This document shows, piece after piece, positions 45,208 to 54,272 of a stretch of DNA of 64,000 bases; position 1 is the first letter of the stretch; each line of letters opens with the position of its first letter. Both the position numbers and the translations under genes were made by a program. This DNA comes from Paenibacillus guangzhouensis (GTDB lineage: Bacteria > Bacillota > Bacilli > Paenibacillales > Paenibacillaceae), in contig NZ_CP045293.1 of the NCBI RefSeq assembly GCF_009363075.1, forward strand, positions 2,604,001 to 2,668,000, read 5' to 3'. The notes under the pieces are model-generated. The model was not told the origin of the DNA. It made no database searches and saw nothing but the letters and a program-made list of their open reading frames with translations.

Positions 45208-46287
45208 TTGAACATCCAGAAGTTGAAAGACCGACAAGATCTGGACCAGAAGGTGCACCGATTCCCATGGTACGTTCAGCAGTTTATCGATTATAAGCTG
45301 CCGGACCTGTCGCCATCCACACTTTTGGAATATACCCGTGACTATGAGATATTCTTCTCATGGCTTATGGCTGAAGGACTTACAACAGCGCAAGAAATGA
45401 AAGATATATCCTTAACAGACCTTGAAGTGTTACATATGGAATCCATTGTGAACTATCGCATCTTCCTATCGACCTTCAAGGAAAATGCAAATGCGAAGAT
45501 TACGATATCGAGAAAACTATCATCCCTTCGTTCATTATTCCATTATCTGAGCCAAATTGCAGAGGATGAGCAGTTCTATCCGTTGTTGAAGCGTAATATT
45601 ATGGCCAAAGTAGAAATCAAACGGATCCATAAACCAAAGGATACCGCATCAAAGCTCAAAGGGAAGCTGCTCGAGGATCATGAGCTGAATGCGTTCATTC
45701 ACTATATCCAAGAAGGGTATGGACAGGATGTTGCGACGAACAAGCAAGCACTATACGCGTATGAACTGAACAAACAGCGGGATGCATGCATCGCCAGTCT
45801 GATTCTGAACTCGGGACTTCGGGTATCCGAGGTCGTGAACTTAAATATTGAAGATGTTGATCTGGCGAACAAACTTGTCTATGTCTACCGTAAAGGGAAC
45901 CACGACGAGACCTTCAAAGCGCCCGTCTATTTCCGTGAGGAAGCCAAAGGCGATCTTATTGCCTATCTGGAGATGCGTCCCGTACGTTACAGCGCACCGC
46001 GCAAGGAGAAGGCCATGTTTCTCGCGATCCCGAACGGACAGCAGGAAGGCAAACGCATGACCAAACGAGCGATGCAAGAAATGATTATCAAGTATGCTAA
46101 GCGGTTCGGAAAACCTTACTTGACGATCCATAAGCTTCGCCACTCTTTTGCCACCGATTATTATTTACAGAATGATATTTACAAAACAAAGGAGCAGCTT
46201 GGACACGCCTCCACAGAGACTACCGAAGTCTATGCGCATCTCACCGATAAGACGATGTCGGATGCCATTGAACGTCGAATTACATAA
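45208..46287 (+). CDS. xerS: Tyrosine recombinase, XerS type
   Basis: The 359-residue protein has an N-terminal SAM-like core-binding domain (PWYVQQFIDYKL near residues 20-31, STLLEYTRDYEIFFSWL) and a complete catalytic domain: Arg205 (NSGLRVSEVV), Lys229 (RKGN), His308/Arg311 (HKLRH), His333 (LGHAS) and Tyr342 (EVYAHL). The N-terminal pattern matches XerS, the single recombinase that resolves chromosome dimers in streptococci and relatives, rather than XerC or a phage integrase. No phage genes or repeats flank it. The TTG at 45208 follows AAGGAAG. A TATAAT lies at 45169-45174. Confidence 0.85.
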   Translation: MNIQKLKDRQDLDQKVHRFPWYVQQFIDYKLPDLSPSTLLEYTRDYEIFFSWLMAEGLTTAQEMKDISLTDLEVLHMESIVNYRIFLSTFKENANAKITISRKLSSLRSLFHYLSQIAEDEQFYPLLKRNIMAKVEIKRIHKPKDTASKLKGKLLEDHELNAFIHYIQEGYGQDVATNKQALYAYELNKQRDACIASLILNSGLRVSEVVNLNIEDVDLANKLVYVYRKGNHDETFKAPVYFREEAKGDLIAYLEMRPVRYSAPRKEKAMFLAIPNGQQEGKRMTKRAMQEMIIKYAKRFGKPYLTIHKLRHSFATDYYLQNDIYKTKEQLGHASTETTEVYAHLTDKTMSDAIERRIT

Positions 46288-46301
46288 ATCACCTGCTAAA
46301 C

Positions 46302-46353
46302 GCCAAAAAACCTTTGCTGGCCCCACTGATTTAACGGGGTTGCAAAGGTTTTT
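46302..46353. terminator. Bidirectional terminator
   Basis: AAAAAACCTTTGC pairs with GCAAAGGTTTTTT and an inner CCCC/GGGG pair narrows the loop. It lies between the converging xerS and DUF4247 genes. Confidence 0.9.
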
Positions 46354-46382
46354 TCCGTGTATCGCGAAACGAGCTCGCTAAC

Positions 46383-47120
46383 TTATCGCCTGCCTCGCTT
46401 GAAGATCTTGCCTGTACCTGACTTCGTCTTCGGCGCCTTTGATTTCGATGGGGAGAAGAATGAGCCCGAACCGCTGCTCTTATTTTTGGATATACTGCCA
46501 GAAGATTTCTTCTTGCTGAAGAATCCGCCGGAATCATCCGATTTCGATGAGCTGCTGCTTGAGCTTCCTCGTTTGAAGATCGAGCCTTTCCGCTCTACAG
46601 TCATCGGAGGAATTGCTTTTTTCTCACTCGTGCTAGGCTTATGGTATTGCGTATTCGGCTTATACTTCTCATAACTCGTATAGCCGCGGTAGTTCCCATA
46701 TTTCTTGCCGCCGAAAGAATCAAATAGATCGCTTACAAGACTGCCTATAAGATAAGCTTCCAAGAAGCTCGGATTATAATTGCGCTGGACATACTCTTTC
46801 GAATCCACCTCAATGAGCGAATCCTCAGGTTTCTTCTCATCCTTCATCACATGAATCCACTTGTCGGAATAGACAAGGAACATATGATCCGGATCTTCCT
46901 TCGATGTCTGCTCCGGCTTCTGCTGATCCGTCAGCTCCGCCGCTACGACCGGAACGGTCTTCCCTTCTGCACGATAGATATACGAGGTCTCGGAGCCCGA
47001 TTTATTCACGGACTCAAGCGGATACGTATCGCTCACATTCGGAGAACCACATCCCGTAAGAACCGAAGCCATTAACGCAACGACGAGTACACTTTTGATG
47101 ATATACTGCAGCCACTTCGA
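46383..47120 (-). CDS. DUF4247 lipoprotein of the Psp operon
   Basis: The protein (about 245 residues from a GTG at 47120, AGGAG 10 bases upstream) is a lipoprotein with lipobox VLTGC near residue 23. A globular part (about 30-145) contains SYIYRAEGKTVPVVAAEL and YNPSFLEAYLIGSLVSDLF, the DUF4247 pattern. The C-terminus is a long Ser/Lys/Gly-rich, basic, disordered tail with a Ser-rich run. It is the last gene of an operon with PspA, DUF350 and DUF4178, a combination linked to envelope stress. Its role is unknown, but a surface or wall contact of the tail is plausible. Confidence 0.83.
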   Translation of the reverse strand, partial: SKWLQYIIKSVLVVALMASVLTGCGSPNVSDTYPLESVNKSGSETSYIYRAEGKTVPVVAAELTDQQKPEQTSKEDPDHMFLVYSDKWIHVMKDEKKPEDSLIEVDSKEYVQRNYNPSFLEAYLIGSLVSDLFDSFGGKKYGNYRGYTSYEKYKPNTQYHKPSTSEKKAIPPMTVERKGSIFKRGSSSSSSSKSDDSGGFFSKKKSSGSISKNKSSGSGSFFSPSKSKAPKTKSGTGKIFKRGRR

Positions 47121-47173
47121 CACTTGGTTCACGCTCCTGAAAAGCCGACTTTTTGAACTATTGATTATAGCAG

Positions 47174-47680
47174 TTACGTTCCTCTCAGAACCTGAACATC
47201 GCCAGGGATCACTTTCTCACCCTCATACAACATGAAACGACCGTTCTGCCATTCGATACGCAGCAGTTTATAATCATCCGATTGATACTGCCACACATAT
47301 TGCTCTCCCGCTTGCATGAACGGTGTCTTGCCTGTTACGAGCACCATGCCGGAATACTGCTCTTCCATATAATAAGTACGATCTTCCATTTCGATCGTGG
47401 TCGGAACTTCATCCGGCTCATCGAGTCGGCCATCAATTGGCTCGTATAATGCATAGACGACTTGCTCGCGCTCCTCAATATGGAGGTAACGAATGGTATT
47501 CCCATCCTGCAAGGTCAAGACGACGGCATTTCGCTGCCGGTTATTCGTTCTTCCTGTAATCTGATACGTAACCAAGGATACTTCAACTGCATCTCCAGGC
47601 CCCAGCTGAAGGATACTTCGCTGCGCTTTGGGCGGCTCAGGCTTCGCTAGTATGTTCTTGATCCGATTGAATATACTCAT
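47174..47680 (-). CDS. DUF4178 protein
   Basis: The 168-residue soluble protein begins MSIFNRIKNILAKPEPPK and is otherwise strand-rich: GDAVEVSLVTYQITGRTNNR, YLHIEEREQVVYALYEPIDG, EQYVWQYQSDDYKLLRIEW. This is the DUF4178 small-beta-barrel-like pattern. Genes of this domain cluster with PspA-like, DUF350 and DUF4247 genes, as here. It may help PspA or the DUF350 membrane protein at the inner face of the membrane; no catalytic residues are seen. AAGGAG precedes the ATG. Confidence 0.85.
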   Translation of the reverse strand: MSIFNRIKNILAKPEPPKAQRSILQLGPGDAVEVSLVTYQITGRTNNRQRNAVVLTLQDGNTIRYLHIEEREQVVYALYEPIDGRLDEPDEVPTTIEMEDRTYYMEEQYSGMVLVTGKTPFMQAGEQYVWQYQSDDYKLLRIEWQNGRFMLYEGEKVIPGDVQVLRGT

Positions 47681-47718
47681 ATCTTACGCTCCTTCAATCT
47701 TAGATACCATCATTTCAT

Positions 47719-48129
47719 TTATAGACAAGCAGAGATGATCAACGCTCCCACAATATGCAAGGAACCTGCGAATAATGCATGCGGCATGAATCCTTCCTTC
47801 GTGCCTTCATCCAGCTTCAGACCGAAGCTTCCGCGCAATACCAAGCGAACGAGCCATTCGAGTACGAGCAGGATGATAAAGGATACAACCGATATGACAA
47901 GCCCGTCCCAGAGACTGTCTGTCTTTGCGATGGATGAGGACAGGATATACCCTTGCGCTAACAGCTTCATGACGAAACGGGTGGTGACAGCTGTATTCCC
48001 CTTCTTCATCTCTTCCATATCTTTATACGGTGTAAAAAGTGAGTCCACGAACATGATGACACAGAGCAATACGGTGCCCATTCCCGTCCAGACAAGAATT
48101 CGCAGAATATCCTGAATTGCGATTGTCAT
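47719..48129 (-). CDS. DUF350 membrane protein
   Basis: From the ATG at 48129 (GGAGGAGG upstream) the protein has 136 residues and four hydrophobic helices, i.e. two DUF350-like helical hairpins. DUF350 proteins are small multi-pass proteins often encoded with PspA, polyamine enzymes or transport genes; channel or exporter roles are suspected. In this operon it is the only multi-pass membrane partner of PspA, thus the likely anchor of the system. A start at 48156 is possible but has no site. Confidence 0.85.
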   Translation of the reverse strand: MTIAIQDILRILVWTGMGTVLLCVIMFVDSLFTPYKDMEEMKKGNTAVTTRFVMKLLAQGYILSSSIAKTDSLWDGLVISVVSFIILLVLEWLVRLVLRGSFGLKLDEGTKEGFMPHALFAGSLHIVGALIISACL

Positions 48130-48225
48130 GTTAAGCCTCCTCCAAAAAGGTTCCATTCATTGTGAAAGGAAGAAGAACGTTATTCACGTTCCCCTTCCTT
48201 CCCGCTTCAATCGTCATGATCGATA

Positions 48226-48894
48226 TTATTTATTTTCGTATTGTTTCATCAAGGCTGCAAGCTCATCATCAACCGCTTTATCTTTGTTCAAAGCTGCGAA
48301 TTCATCATCGAGCGATTTGCCTTTGGAAGCCATTTCGTTGCTTGCTTCAGCTTGGGCTTCCATTTGAAGCATTTTCTCTTCCATTCGTTTGAGGCCCGCT
48401 GCTGCTGTATCCGAACCGAACCCTGTCATCGCTTTGTTGATTTCATTTTGTGCTTTTGCCGCATTGTAACGAGCAATCAACGTCTCGCGTTTATTCTTCA
48501 TTTCGGTTAATTGCTTACGCATTTCGTCCAGCTTGCCGCGAAGGTTATCCGCTGCCGCTTTATTCTGATCATACCCAATCTTGAATTCATCCATTTTCTG
48601 CTCAGCAGATCTCTTCTCTTCCAGTGCACGGCGAGCAAGATCAATGTTCTGTGCTTGTGCTGCCATGTGCGCTTGTTCTTCACGCTTCTTCACGAGCGCG
48701 ACTTGCTCTTCATATTGCTGTTTGAATTTCTTCTCAATTGCGATTTGCTGTGCAACAGCCTTCTCTGCATCTTCCAGATCCTCTGTCATATCGCGAATAT
48801 ATTGATCCGTCAATTTTACTGGATCTTCAGCTTTCTCAATGAGAGCATAGACATTCGATAGGGTAAGGTCGCGTAATCTTTTGAAAATAGACAT
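48226..48894 (-). CDS. pspA: PspA/IM30 family phage-shock protein
   Basis: The 222-residue protein is almost wholly coiled coil: an amphipathic N-terminus (MSIFKRLRDLTLSNVYALIE) binds stressed membrane, followed by DPVKLTDQYIRDMTEDLEDA, the PspA family signature, and long helices to residue 180, then a short acidic end. PspA/IM30/Vipp1 proteins polymerise in ESCRT-III-like rods to repair membranes. It is the first gene of the operon and has a sigma-W-like promoter, as the Bacillus pspA gene does. AGGAGG precedes the ATG. Confidence 0.95.
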   Translation of the reverse strand: MSIFKRLRDLTLSNVYALIEKAEDPVKLTDQYIRDMTEDLEDAEKAVAQQIAIEKKFKQQYEEQVALVKKREEQAHMAAQAQNIDLARRALEEKRSAEQKMDEFKIGYDQNKAAADNLRGKLDEMRKQLTEMKNKRETLIARYNAAKAQNEINKAMTGFGSDTAAAGLKRMEEKMLQMEAQAEASNEMASKGKSLDDEFAALNKDKAVDDELAALMKQYENK

Positions 48895-48942
48895 GTGGTA
48901 ATCCTCCTCAATGGATCTGTTATTATGTTTATGTTACTGTAT

Positions 48943-48969
48943 TACGTCATCATTTGGAATCCGGTTTCG
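48943..48969 (-). promoter_or_regulatory. Sigma-W-like (ECF) promoter of the Psp operon
   Basis: CGAAAC (48969-48964) and CGTA (48946-48943) are separated by 17 bases on the minus strand, close to the sigma-W pattern TGAAAC-N16-CGTA. No good sigma-A promoter is seen here. This fits cell-envelope stress control of pspA. Confidence 0.6.
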
Positions 48970-48976
48970 AAAATTT

Positions 48977-49012
48977 TAAAAAAACACAGGGAAGTCCACT
49001 CTCCCTGTGTTC
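48977..49012 (-). terminator. Terminator of pyrD
   Basis: ACACAGGGA pairs with TCCCTGTGT around a nine-base loop, followed by seven T on the minus strand. Confidence 0.9.
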
Positions 49013-49027
49013 ATAAGGTATAACATT

Positions 49028-49960
49028 CTACAAGATCCCGCGTATCTCATCCATCGAAACGATCTTCTCCTGCTCCATCCATTTCAGAATGCCATCCGCC
49101 ATCTGCTCTCCAGCACGCGGGTTCATGAAATTATACGTTCCGATCTGAATCACGGACGCTCCTGCCATAATGAACTCGATGACATCATTGGCTGTTGTGA
49201 TTCCACCCATCCCCATAATGGGAATCTTCACATGCTGTGCCACTTGGTGCACCATGCGCAGTGCGATCGGCTTAATCGCAGGCCCGGATAATCCGGCATA
49301 GAGATTGTGGAAGACGCTCTTGCGCAGCCGTGTATCGATCTTCATCCCCGATATCGTGTTAATGAGCGATATGCCATCCGCCCCTTCTACCTCGCACATG
49401 TAGGCCATTTCAACAATATTCTCCGCATTCGGTGACAACTTGACGACGAGTGGAAGTGATGTCGCCTGACGAACTTCGCGTACAACCGCTCTCGCAGTCT
49501 CCGTCTGAACGCCATACGCAATCCCGCCTTCCTTCACATTCGGGCAAGAGATATTGAGTTCTATGATATCGATGGAACAGCGTCCTCCCTCTCTCAGCCT
49601 TTTCTCGTGGGCTGTAATTAGTTCTGCACCAATCCGGTAATCCTCTATGCAGCCGCCGCCCAGATTCACGATCCTTGCCGTATCCAGCGTCTCCCAGTAT
49701 GGCGTTTCTTCCTTTAGGAAATATTCAATCCCCGGGTTCTCAAGTCCTACGCTATTCAGCATGCCGGATGGGGTCTCCCATACTCGTACGCCGGGATTCC
49801 CTGCCTTTGGCGCGAGGGTTAATCCTTTGCCGGATATCCCGCCTAGACGATTAATATCATAGAGCTTCGCATATTCTTTGCCGAACCCAAATGTCCCTGA
49901 CGCCATTACGATTGGATTTTTAAAATGTACGCCTGCAACCTTACACGCCATGTTCTGCAT
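49028..49960 (-). CDS. pyrD: Dihydroorotate dehydrogenase B, catalytic subunit
   Basis: The 310-residue FMN enzyme oxidises dihydroorotate to orotate in pyrimidine synthesis. Its class 1B signs are [17 protein letters not shown] at the N-terminus, the nucleophilic cysteine in [13 protein letters not shown] near residue 130, and [20 protein letters not shown] near 245. It works as a heterotetramer with PyrK, encoded just upstream with a 20-base overlap. The ATG at 49960 follows GAGGAGG; longer starts would run deep into pyrK. No other pyr genes lie nearby. Confidence 0.94.
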   Translation of the reverse strand: MQNMACKVAGVHFKNPIVMASGTFGFGKEYAKLYDINRLGGISGKGLTLAPKAGNPGVRVWETPSGMLNSVGLENPGIEYFLKEETPYWETLDTARIVNLGGGCIEDYRIGAELITAHEKRLREGGRCSIDIIELNISCPNVKEGGIAYGVQTETARAVVREVRQATSLPLVVKLSPNAENIVEMAYMCEVEGADGISLINTISGMKIDTRLRKSVFHNLYAGLSGPAIKPIALRMVHQVAQHVKIPIMGMGGITTANDVIEFIMAGASVIQIGTYNFMNPRAGEQMADGILKWMEQEKIVSMDEIRGIL

Positions 49961-50642
49961 CAAATCGAACCTCCTCCGCTGCGAATACCGGACCATCCAC
50001 ACAAGCTTTTCGGTTACCACCTTGGCAAATGACACTGCATACGAGACATGCTCCAATGCCGCACGCCATACGTTTCTCAAGTGAGACATAGACTTTGGCC
50101 CCTGATCCACGCGCACGTTCCGTTAATGCTTTCATCATGACATGCGGTCCGCACGTGATCACAGCGTCATACCTCGTATAATCGATCTGATTGACAATGA
50201 TTCCGCCTACATCACAGACGACTTCGCCTGCGAAAGGTCTAAACTCATCGACAAGATATGATTCTCGGCTGAATCCTAGATAAATGTCCGGTTGCTGCAG
50301 CTGCTTCGCTGCGAAGTATAGCGGGGCGATCCCAATTCCCCCGCCGACTAGCGCTACCTTGCCTTGCACTACAGGGAAGCCGTTCCCATAAGGTCCTTCC
50401 AGTTGGATCGGATCGCCCGCTTCAAGCTGCTTGAAACGTTCTGTCCCTTCCCCAACTACATGATATAAGAAGCTGATCTCTTGCACACCGATATCATATA
50501 TGCTGATCGGCCTGGATAACACGGGATAATCTGACCATGCCCGAAGCATGTAGAACTGCCCCATTCGGCCCTCAAAATGTCCTTCAATTTTCATCAGGTA
50601 TACGTCTTTTGCGATCTTCACATTGGATTTAACGGTATTCAC
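49941..50642 (-). CDS. pyrK: Dihydroorotate dehydrogenase B, electron-transfer subunit
   Basis: The 233-residue protein passes electrons from PyrD to NAD. It has the FAD-binding barrel ([19 protein letters not shown] near residue 34), the NAD-binding domain ([20 protein letters not shown] near 98) and a C-terminal 2Fe-2S site with four cysteines ([18 protein letters not shown] and KACVDGPVF). The start is a GTG at 50642 with GGAGG 6 bases upstream; frames further upstream have no site. No PyrR-binding attenuator is seen in the leader. It lies divergent from a deacetylase gene. Confidence 0.92.
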   Translation of the reverse strand: MNTVKSNVKIAKDVYLMKIEGHFEGRMGQFYMLRAWSDYPVLSRPISIYDIGVQEISFLYHVVGEGTERFKQLEAGDPIQLEGPYGNGFPVVQGKVALVGGGIGIAPLYFAAKQLQQPDIYLGFSRESYLVDEFRPFAGEVVCDVGGIIVNQIDYTRYDAVITCGPHVMMKALTERARGSGAKVYVSLEKRMACGIGACLVCSVICQGGNRKACVDGPVFAAEEVRFDAEHGV

Positions 50643-50834
50643 ATGCGCCCTCCTTTTAACAGGGTTTTGCCTTCTTATACTATGCCTTGCGGCGCTTGCC
50701 GAAGCTGTGACAATGTTCACATCGATGCGTTTGATTCGATTGGAAACATTCGCATAATTCACCATCGAAAAGGACATAACAAAGAGACGGATTCCGAATG
50801 TGCAAAACAGTGTATTGAAGGGAGGGGATTCGCT

Positions 50835-51737
50835 TTGCGTTCGTGTTGTATACTGTTCCTAGTCCTCATCATGCTCTGTAGCGGTTGTTCAAATTCTTCT
50901 GATCCGTCACCGCTACCGAAAGTGCTAGAGACATCCCCCGTAACACTCCATTCCAAAGGGGCTGAGACAGAGACCAAGCAGAAGTTGTCCGAACCGGATG
51001 CGACGAGACAGACGGTCTCGCATCGCAAGAAATCAGAGCGGACCAAATCCAATCGCCGATCTCGTGCAGAAGATAGTTACCGTGCCTTGTCATCACTGCG
51101 TCATAAATACCCTGCCATCTTCAAAAATAACGGTTCGTCCTATGCGAGACGTGTATCCTTAACGTTCGATGATGTGCCAGATGAGTTCACAGGTAAAGTG
51201 CTGGATGTACTCAAAGCCTATAACGTCAAAGCGACTTTTTTCGTGATGGGCTATCGTGCCGAGAAGCACCCCGATATCGTAAGACGGATGGTGCGGGAAG
51301 GCCATCTCGTCGGCAACCATACATACAATCACCCTTTGCTGACGAAGGTGTCCATGGTGAAATTCAAACGGCAAATCTTGCGAACGGACGCGATATTGCA
51401 TCGAATCATTGGGTATCACCCCAAATTCATTCGCCCTCCATACGGTGAAATCAACGAGCAGCAAGTGCGATGGGCTGGAAGCCAAGGGTATATTATCGTG
51501 AATTGGGATGTCGATTCCCAAGATTGGCGAGGACTAAGTGCCCAGAGAGTCATGAGCAATATCCTAACGACTACACGGCCGGGTTCGATTATTCTGCAGC
51601 ATGCAGGCGGGAATGTTGGAGGGGTCTTAAATGGGACGCTGGAAGCTCTGCCACGAGTCATTGAACGACTGAAAAATAAACGTTATCAATTCGTTACCTT
51701 GACAGATATGTTCCATGTCCGAAAGAGCAATTCATAA
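50835..51737 (+). CDS. Polysaccharide deacetylase lipoprotein (CE4)
   Basis: From the TTG at 50835 (GGAGGGG upstream) this is a 300-residue lipoprotein (LIMLCSGC near residue 18) with a short basic linker (about 40-90) and a NodB domain (about 105-295). Motifs are TFDDVPD, HLVGNHTYNHP, IRPPYGE, VNWDVDSQDW and IILQHAGG. Motif 1 has Val where Gly is usual (TFDDGPD), but the catalytic and metal-binding Asp, and both His, are present. It should remove N-acetyl groups from peptidoglycan or a surface glycan outside the cell. Confidence 0.88.
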   Translation: MRSCCILFLVLIMLCSGCSNSSDPSPLPKVLETSPVTLHSKGAETETKQKLSEPDATRQTVSHRKKSERTKSNRRSRAEDSYRALSSLRHKYPAIFKNNGSSYARRVSLTFDDVPDEFTGKVLDVLKAYNVKATFFVMGYRAEKHPDIVRRMVREGHLVGNHTYNHPLLTKVSMVKFKRQILRTDAILHRIIGYHPKFIRPPYGEINEQQVRWAGSQGYIIVNWDVDSQDWRGLSAQRVMSNILTTTRPGSIILQHAGGNVGGVLNGTLEALPRVIERLKNKRYQFVTLTDMFHVRKSNS

Positions 51738-51747
51738 AACGAAGAAC

Positions 51748-51794
51748 AAAAAAACGCTTCCTTCATCCTTATTCAAGGATGGGAAGCGTTTGTC
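51748..51794 (-). terminator. Terminator of the LysM-3D gene
   Basis: On the minus strand AAACGCTTCC pairs with GGAAGCGTTT over a smaller inner CATCCTT/AAGGATG stem, followed by seven T. On the plus strand the same stem has no T-run. Confidence 0.85.
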
Positions 51795-51798
51795 GCTA

Positions 51799-52560
51799 TT
51801 AAGAAAGTATAAATACTTTTACATTCTGAATACCGAACTTGCTCGCACTCGATTGTGTCGTATCGACGAAGATATCAATACGGTTCCCTTTGATACTGCC
51901 GCCAATGTCATTCGCTCGACCCACAAATCCGCCTGCTGGTAATCCGTTAAATGAGTAGCCTGTTACGAATACTTTCGTACCAAGCGGAATCATGTCCGGG
52001 TCAACCGCAATTGTACCGTGCTTCAATTGATTACCGAAATAATCTTTCCCTGCCCATGATCCATTTTCACTTGCTGCAGCTGTATAGGCTGTCGCTTTCA
52101 CATTTATCGATTTCTTGTAGCTTGTAGGCTCGCCAGAAATATGGACCACATTATCTGATGATGCAAAGGCAGACACTGTTGCTTCCTTTTTCTTCGGCTC
52201 TGGTTTCTCTACCGGCTTCTCCTCATTCTTTGCTGTAGGCGCAGGTGCAGATTTTGCAACTGCTTTTGCTTCTGCTGCAAGCGGTTCGGATGCTGCTGCC
52301 GGTGCTGAGGCAACCTCAGCTTTTTGTTCTTTGGCTCCAGGAAAATCAATCTTTAATCCTTGATAGATATTGAGTGGATCGACGTTCGGATTCGCCTTCA
52401 TGAGATCATTCATATCGATGTTATTCGCCTTTGCGATATTGAAGAAGGTATCTCCGTCTTTCGCGTAGTAAGGCGCTGCTGCAACAACAGTAATCGATTG
52501 AACAGCTAAGAATGCAGTTATCAACGTAATGGACAATTTCTTCAGATTAAAAATTTTCAT
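51799..52560 (-). CDS. Secreted LysM and 3D-domain cell-wall protein (YocH-like)
   Basis: The 253-residue protein has a signal peptide (about residues 1-29), one LysM motif binding peptidoglycan (YYAKDGDTFFNIAKANNIDM, about 31-75), an Ala/Lys/Glu-rich linker (about 76-140) and a C-terminal 3D domain with KATAYTAAASENG, GTIAVDPDMIPLGTKVFV and GRANDIGGSIKGNRIDIFV; the three Asp give it its name. This arrangement fits YocH-type muralytic proteins. It is preceded by a c-di-AMP riboswitch, so it should be made when the signal is low. Confidence 0.92.
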   Translation of the reverse strand: MKIFNLKKLSITLITAFLAVQSITVVAAAPYYAKDGDTFFNIAKANNIDMNDLMKANPNVDPLNIYQGLKIDFPGAKEQKAEVASAPAAASEPLAAEAKAVAKSAPAPTAKNEEKPVEKPEPKKKEATVSAFASSDNVVHISGEPTSYKKSINVKATAYTAAASENGSWAGKDYFGNQLKHGTIAVDPDMIPLGTKVFVTGYSFNGLPAGGFVGRANDIGGSIKGNRIDIFVDTTQSSASKFGIQNVKVFILS

Positions 52561-52573
52561 AATTCCTCCTTTT

Positions 52574-52734
52574 CATACGCCTACGAGGTTAGTTGTCGGG
52601 TTTGGATTGAGGATACAACCCTACGCTTACGCGTTTCACCCCTAGCTGAATCGATTGTTGTGGATTTTGTTCTTCATCCATTCAGCTGTGAATCATCCCC
52701 CGCACTTCAGCAATCGAAGTTTCGGCTCAATCAA
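52574..52734 (-). ncRNA. c-di-AMP riboswitch (ydaO-yuaA class)
   Basis: The minus strand before the LysM-3D gene has the conserved blocks of this class: GAGCCGAAAC at the 5' end, GCGGGGGATGATTC, CTAGGGGTGAA, then AGGGTTGTATCC, CCCGACAACTAACCTCG and TAGGCG at the 3' end. Cyclic di-AMP binding turns off wall and osmotic genes in this class. The aptamer ends about 13 bases before the start codon, and the ribosome site AGGAGG follows at once; no separate terminator fits in between, so control of translation is suggested. Confidence 0.85.
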
Positions 52735-52835
52735 TATATCACAATTTTGTAACCAGTGCGCAAGCAATTTTTGACAAATCGCTCAACCATGCGGTATATC
52801 AGCGTTTTTTGTGATTAATTTTTTGATACAATTAC

Positions 52836-52884
52836 AACAAAAAGACCTATTCACCGAGTGCTGGACTCGATTCGAATAGGTCTT
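52836..52884 (-). terminator. Terminator of mntH
   Basis: AAGACCTATTC pairs with GAATAGGTCTT over an inner CGAGT/ACTCG stem and is followed by five T on the minus strand. Confidence 0.88.
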
Positions 52885-52907
52885 CCTCAGCTAAAAATAA
52901 CGTTTAA

Positions 52908-54272
52908 TTAACCGAAAAATGTGCTGTACAGTAGATACGCATTCAAGATAATGATTACGATCGTTACGAACCATGCCGTCCATTTCATCCATGGTTTGTT
53001 GACGAATTCCCCCATTTTGGCAGGGTCGCTTGTGAATTTCACGAGAGGTACGACAGCAAAGGATAGTTGAAGCGATAGAATGACTTGACTTAAGATAAGC
53101 AAATCGCTGACACCCTTCTCACCATACATGATGGTTACGATCACCGCTGGAATAATCGCGATCATCCGTGTAATTAATCTGCGCAGCCAAGGCTTAAGTC
53201 GTATATTCAGGAAGCCTTCCATGACGATCTGCCCCGCTAAGGTACCTGTTAATGTTGAGTTCTGTCCTGATGCTAAGAGCGCAACCCCAAAGACGATACT
53301 ACCAAGCGTTGTGCCGAGCAGCGGCGTTAACATATGATAGGCATCTCCAATATCCGCAATACTCGTCATCCCCGCCTCATGGAACGTTGCGGCTGCGATA
53401 ATAAGAATGGAAGCATTAATGAACAGTGCGAACAATAGTGCAATGGATGAATCCCATGTTGCATATTTAATCGCTTGACGTTTCCCCGCAGAATTCTCCT
53501 CGAAGCTCCGCGTCTGTACAATAGATGAGTGCAAATACAAGTTATGTGGCATCACAGTGGCCCCTAAAATCCCGATCCCGATATACAACATCGTTGGGTT
53601 CGTAATGATCTCTGCGCTCGGAATAAAGCCGCGTGCGATGCCGCCAAGGTCAGGTCTAGATAAGAAATACTCTACTGCGAAGCAACCGCCGATGGTCGCG
53701 ATCAAGACGATAACCAATATCTCAATATATCGGAACCCTTTGTTCTGTAGGAACAGCACGATGAGAACGTCGACTGCCGTAATTAATACACCGTATACAA
53801 GAGGTATCCCGAATAGCAAGTTCAGCGCGATCGCGGCCCCGATGACTTCAGCCAAATCACAAGCTGCGATGGCCAGTTCACAGAGCACCCACAGGACGAA
53901 ATTCACTGGCTTCGTATAATGATCACGGCAAGCTTGCGCAAGATCTCGACCCGTCACGATCCCAAGTTTGCCGGCGAGTGCTTGCAAGAGCATCGCCATA
54001 AGGTTCGAGACGAAGATGACGGACAATAGTGTATAGCCGAACATCGAACCTCCGGCAATACTCGTCGCCCAGTTCCCCGGATCCATATACCCTACCGCAA
54101 CCAGATAACCTGGCCCTGCAAAAGCTAAAAACTTCTTGAGCCATGAACCTTTCTTAGGTATTTTCATCGAACGATGAACTTCTGGCAATGACGGTTGATC
54201 CCGCTCCTGCCGCCATGACTTCTTCGCAAATGATGGTTTATTCAATGATTTCATTTCTACATTGTTCTCCAT
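52908..54272 (-). CDS. mntH: Nramp-family manganese transporter MntH
   Basis: The 454-residue protein has 11-12 membrane helices and the Nramp signature: GYMDPGNWAT near residue 63 (the D-P-G-N metal site in helix 1) and the helix 6 segment IGILGATVMPHNLYLHSSIV with M-P-H near 234. It imports Mn2+ with protons. A polar N-terminal extension of about 40 residues precedes helix 1. The ATG at 54272 has GGAG 8 bases upstream; starts further upstream are unlikely. The upstream region carries two MntR-box-like sites, fitting repression by Mn-loaded MntR. Confidence 0.94.
   Translation of the reverse strand: MENNVEMKSLNKPSFAKKSWRQERDQPSLPEVHRSMKIPKKGSWLKKFLAFAGPGYLVAVGYMDPGNWATSIAGGSMFGYTLLSVIFVSNLMAMLLQALAGKLGIVTGRDLAQACRDHYTKPVNFVLWVLCELAIAACDLAEVIGAAIALNLLFGIPLVYGVLITAVDVLIVLFLQNKGFRYIEILVIVLIATIGGCFAVEYFLSRPDLGGIARGFIPSAEIITNPTMLYIGIGILGATVMPHNLYLHSSIVQTRSFEENSAGKRQAIKYATWDSSIALLFALFINASILIIAAATFHEAGMTSIADIGDAYHMLTPLLGTTLGSIVFGVALLASGQNSTLTGTLAGQIVMEGFLNIRLKPWLRRLITRMIAIIPAVIVTIMYGEKGVSDLLILSQVILSLQLSFAVVPLVKFTSDPAKMGEFVNKPWMKWTAWFVTIVIIILNAYLLYSTFFG

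Noticed and set aside
45208-46287. Tyrosine recombinase as the integrase of a mobile element
   Set aside because: The N-terminal pattern fits XerS, no phage or conjugation genes lie nearby, and no flanking direct repeats or tRNA gene were seen.
50643-50834. PyrR-type attenuator before pyrK
   Set aside because: No anti-terminator/terminator pair or conserved PyrR-binding loop could be found in the leader.
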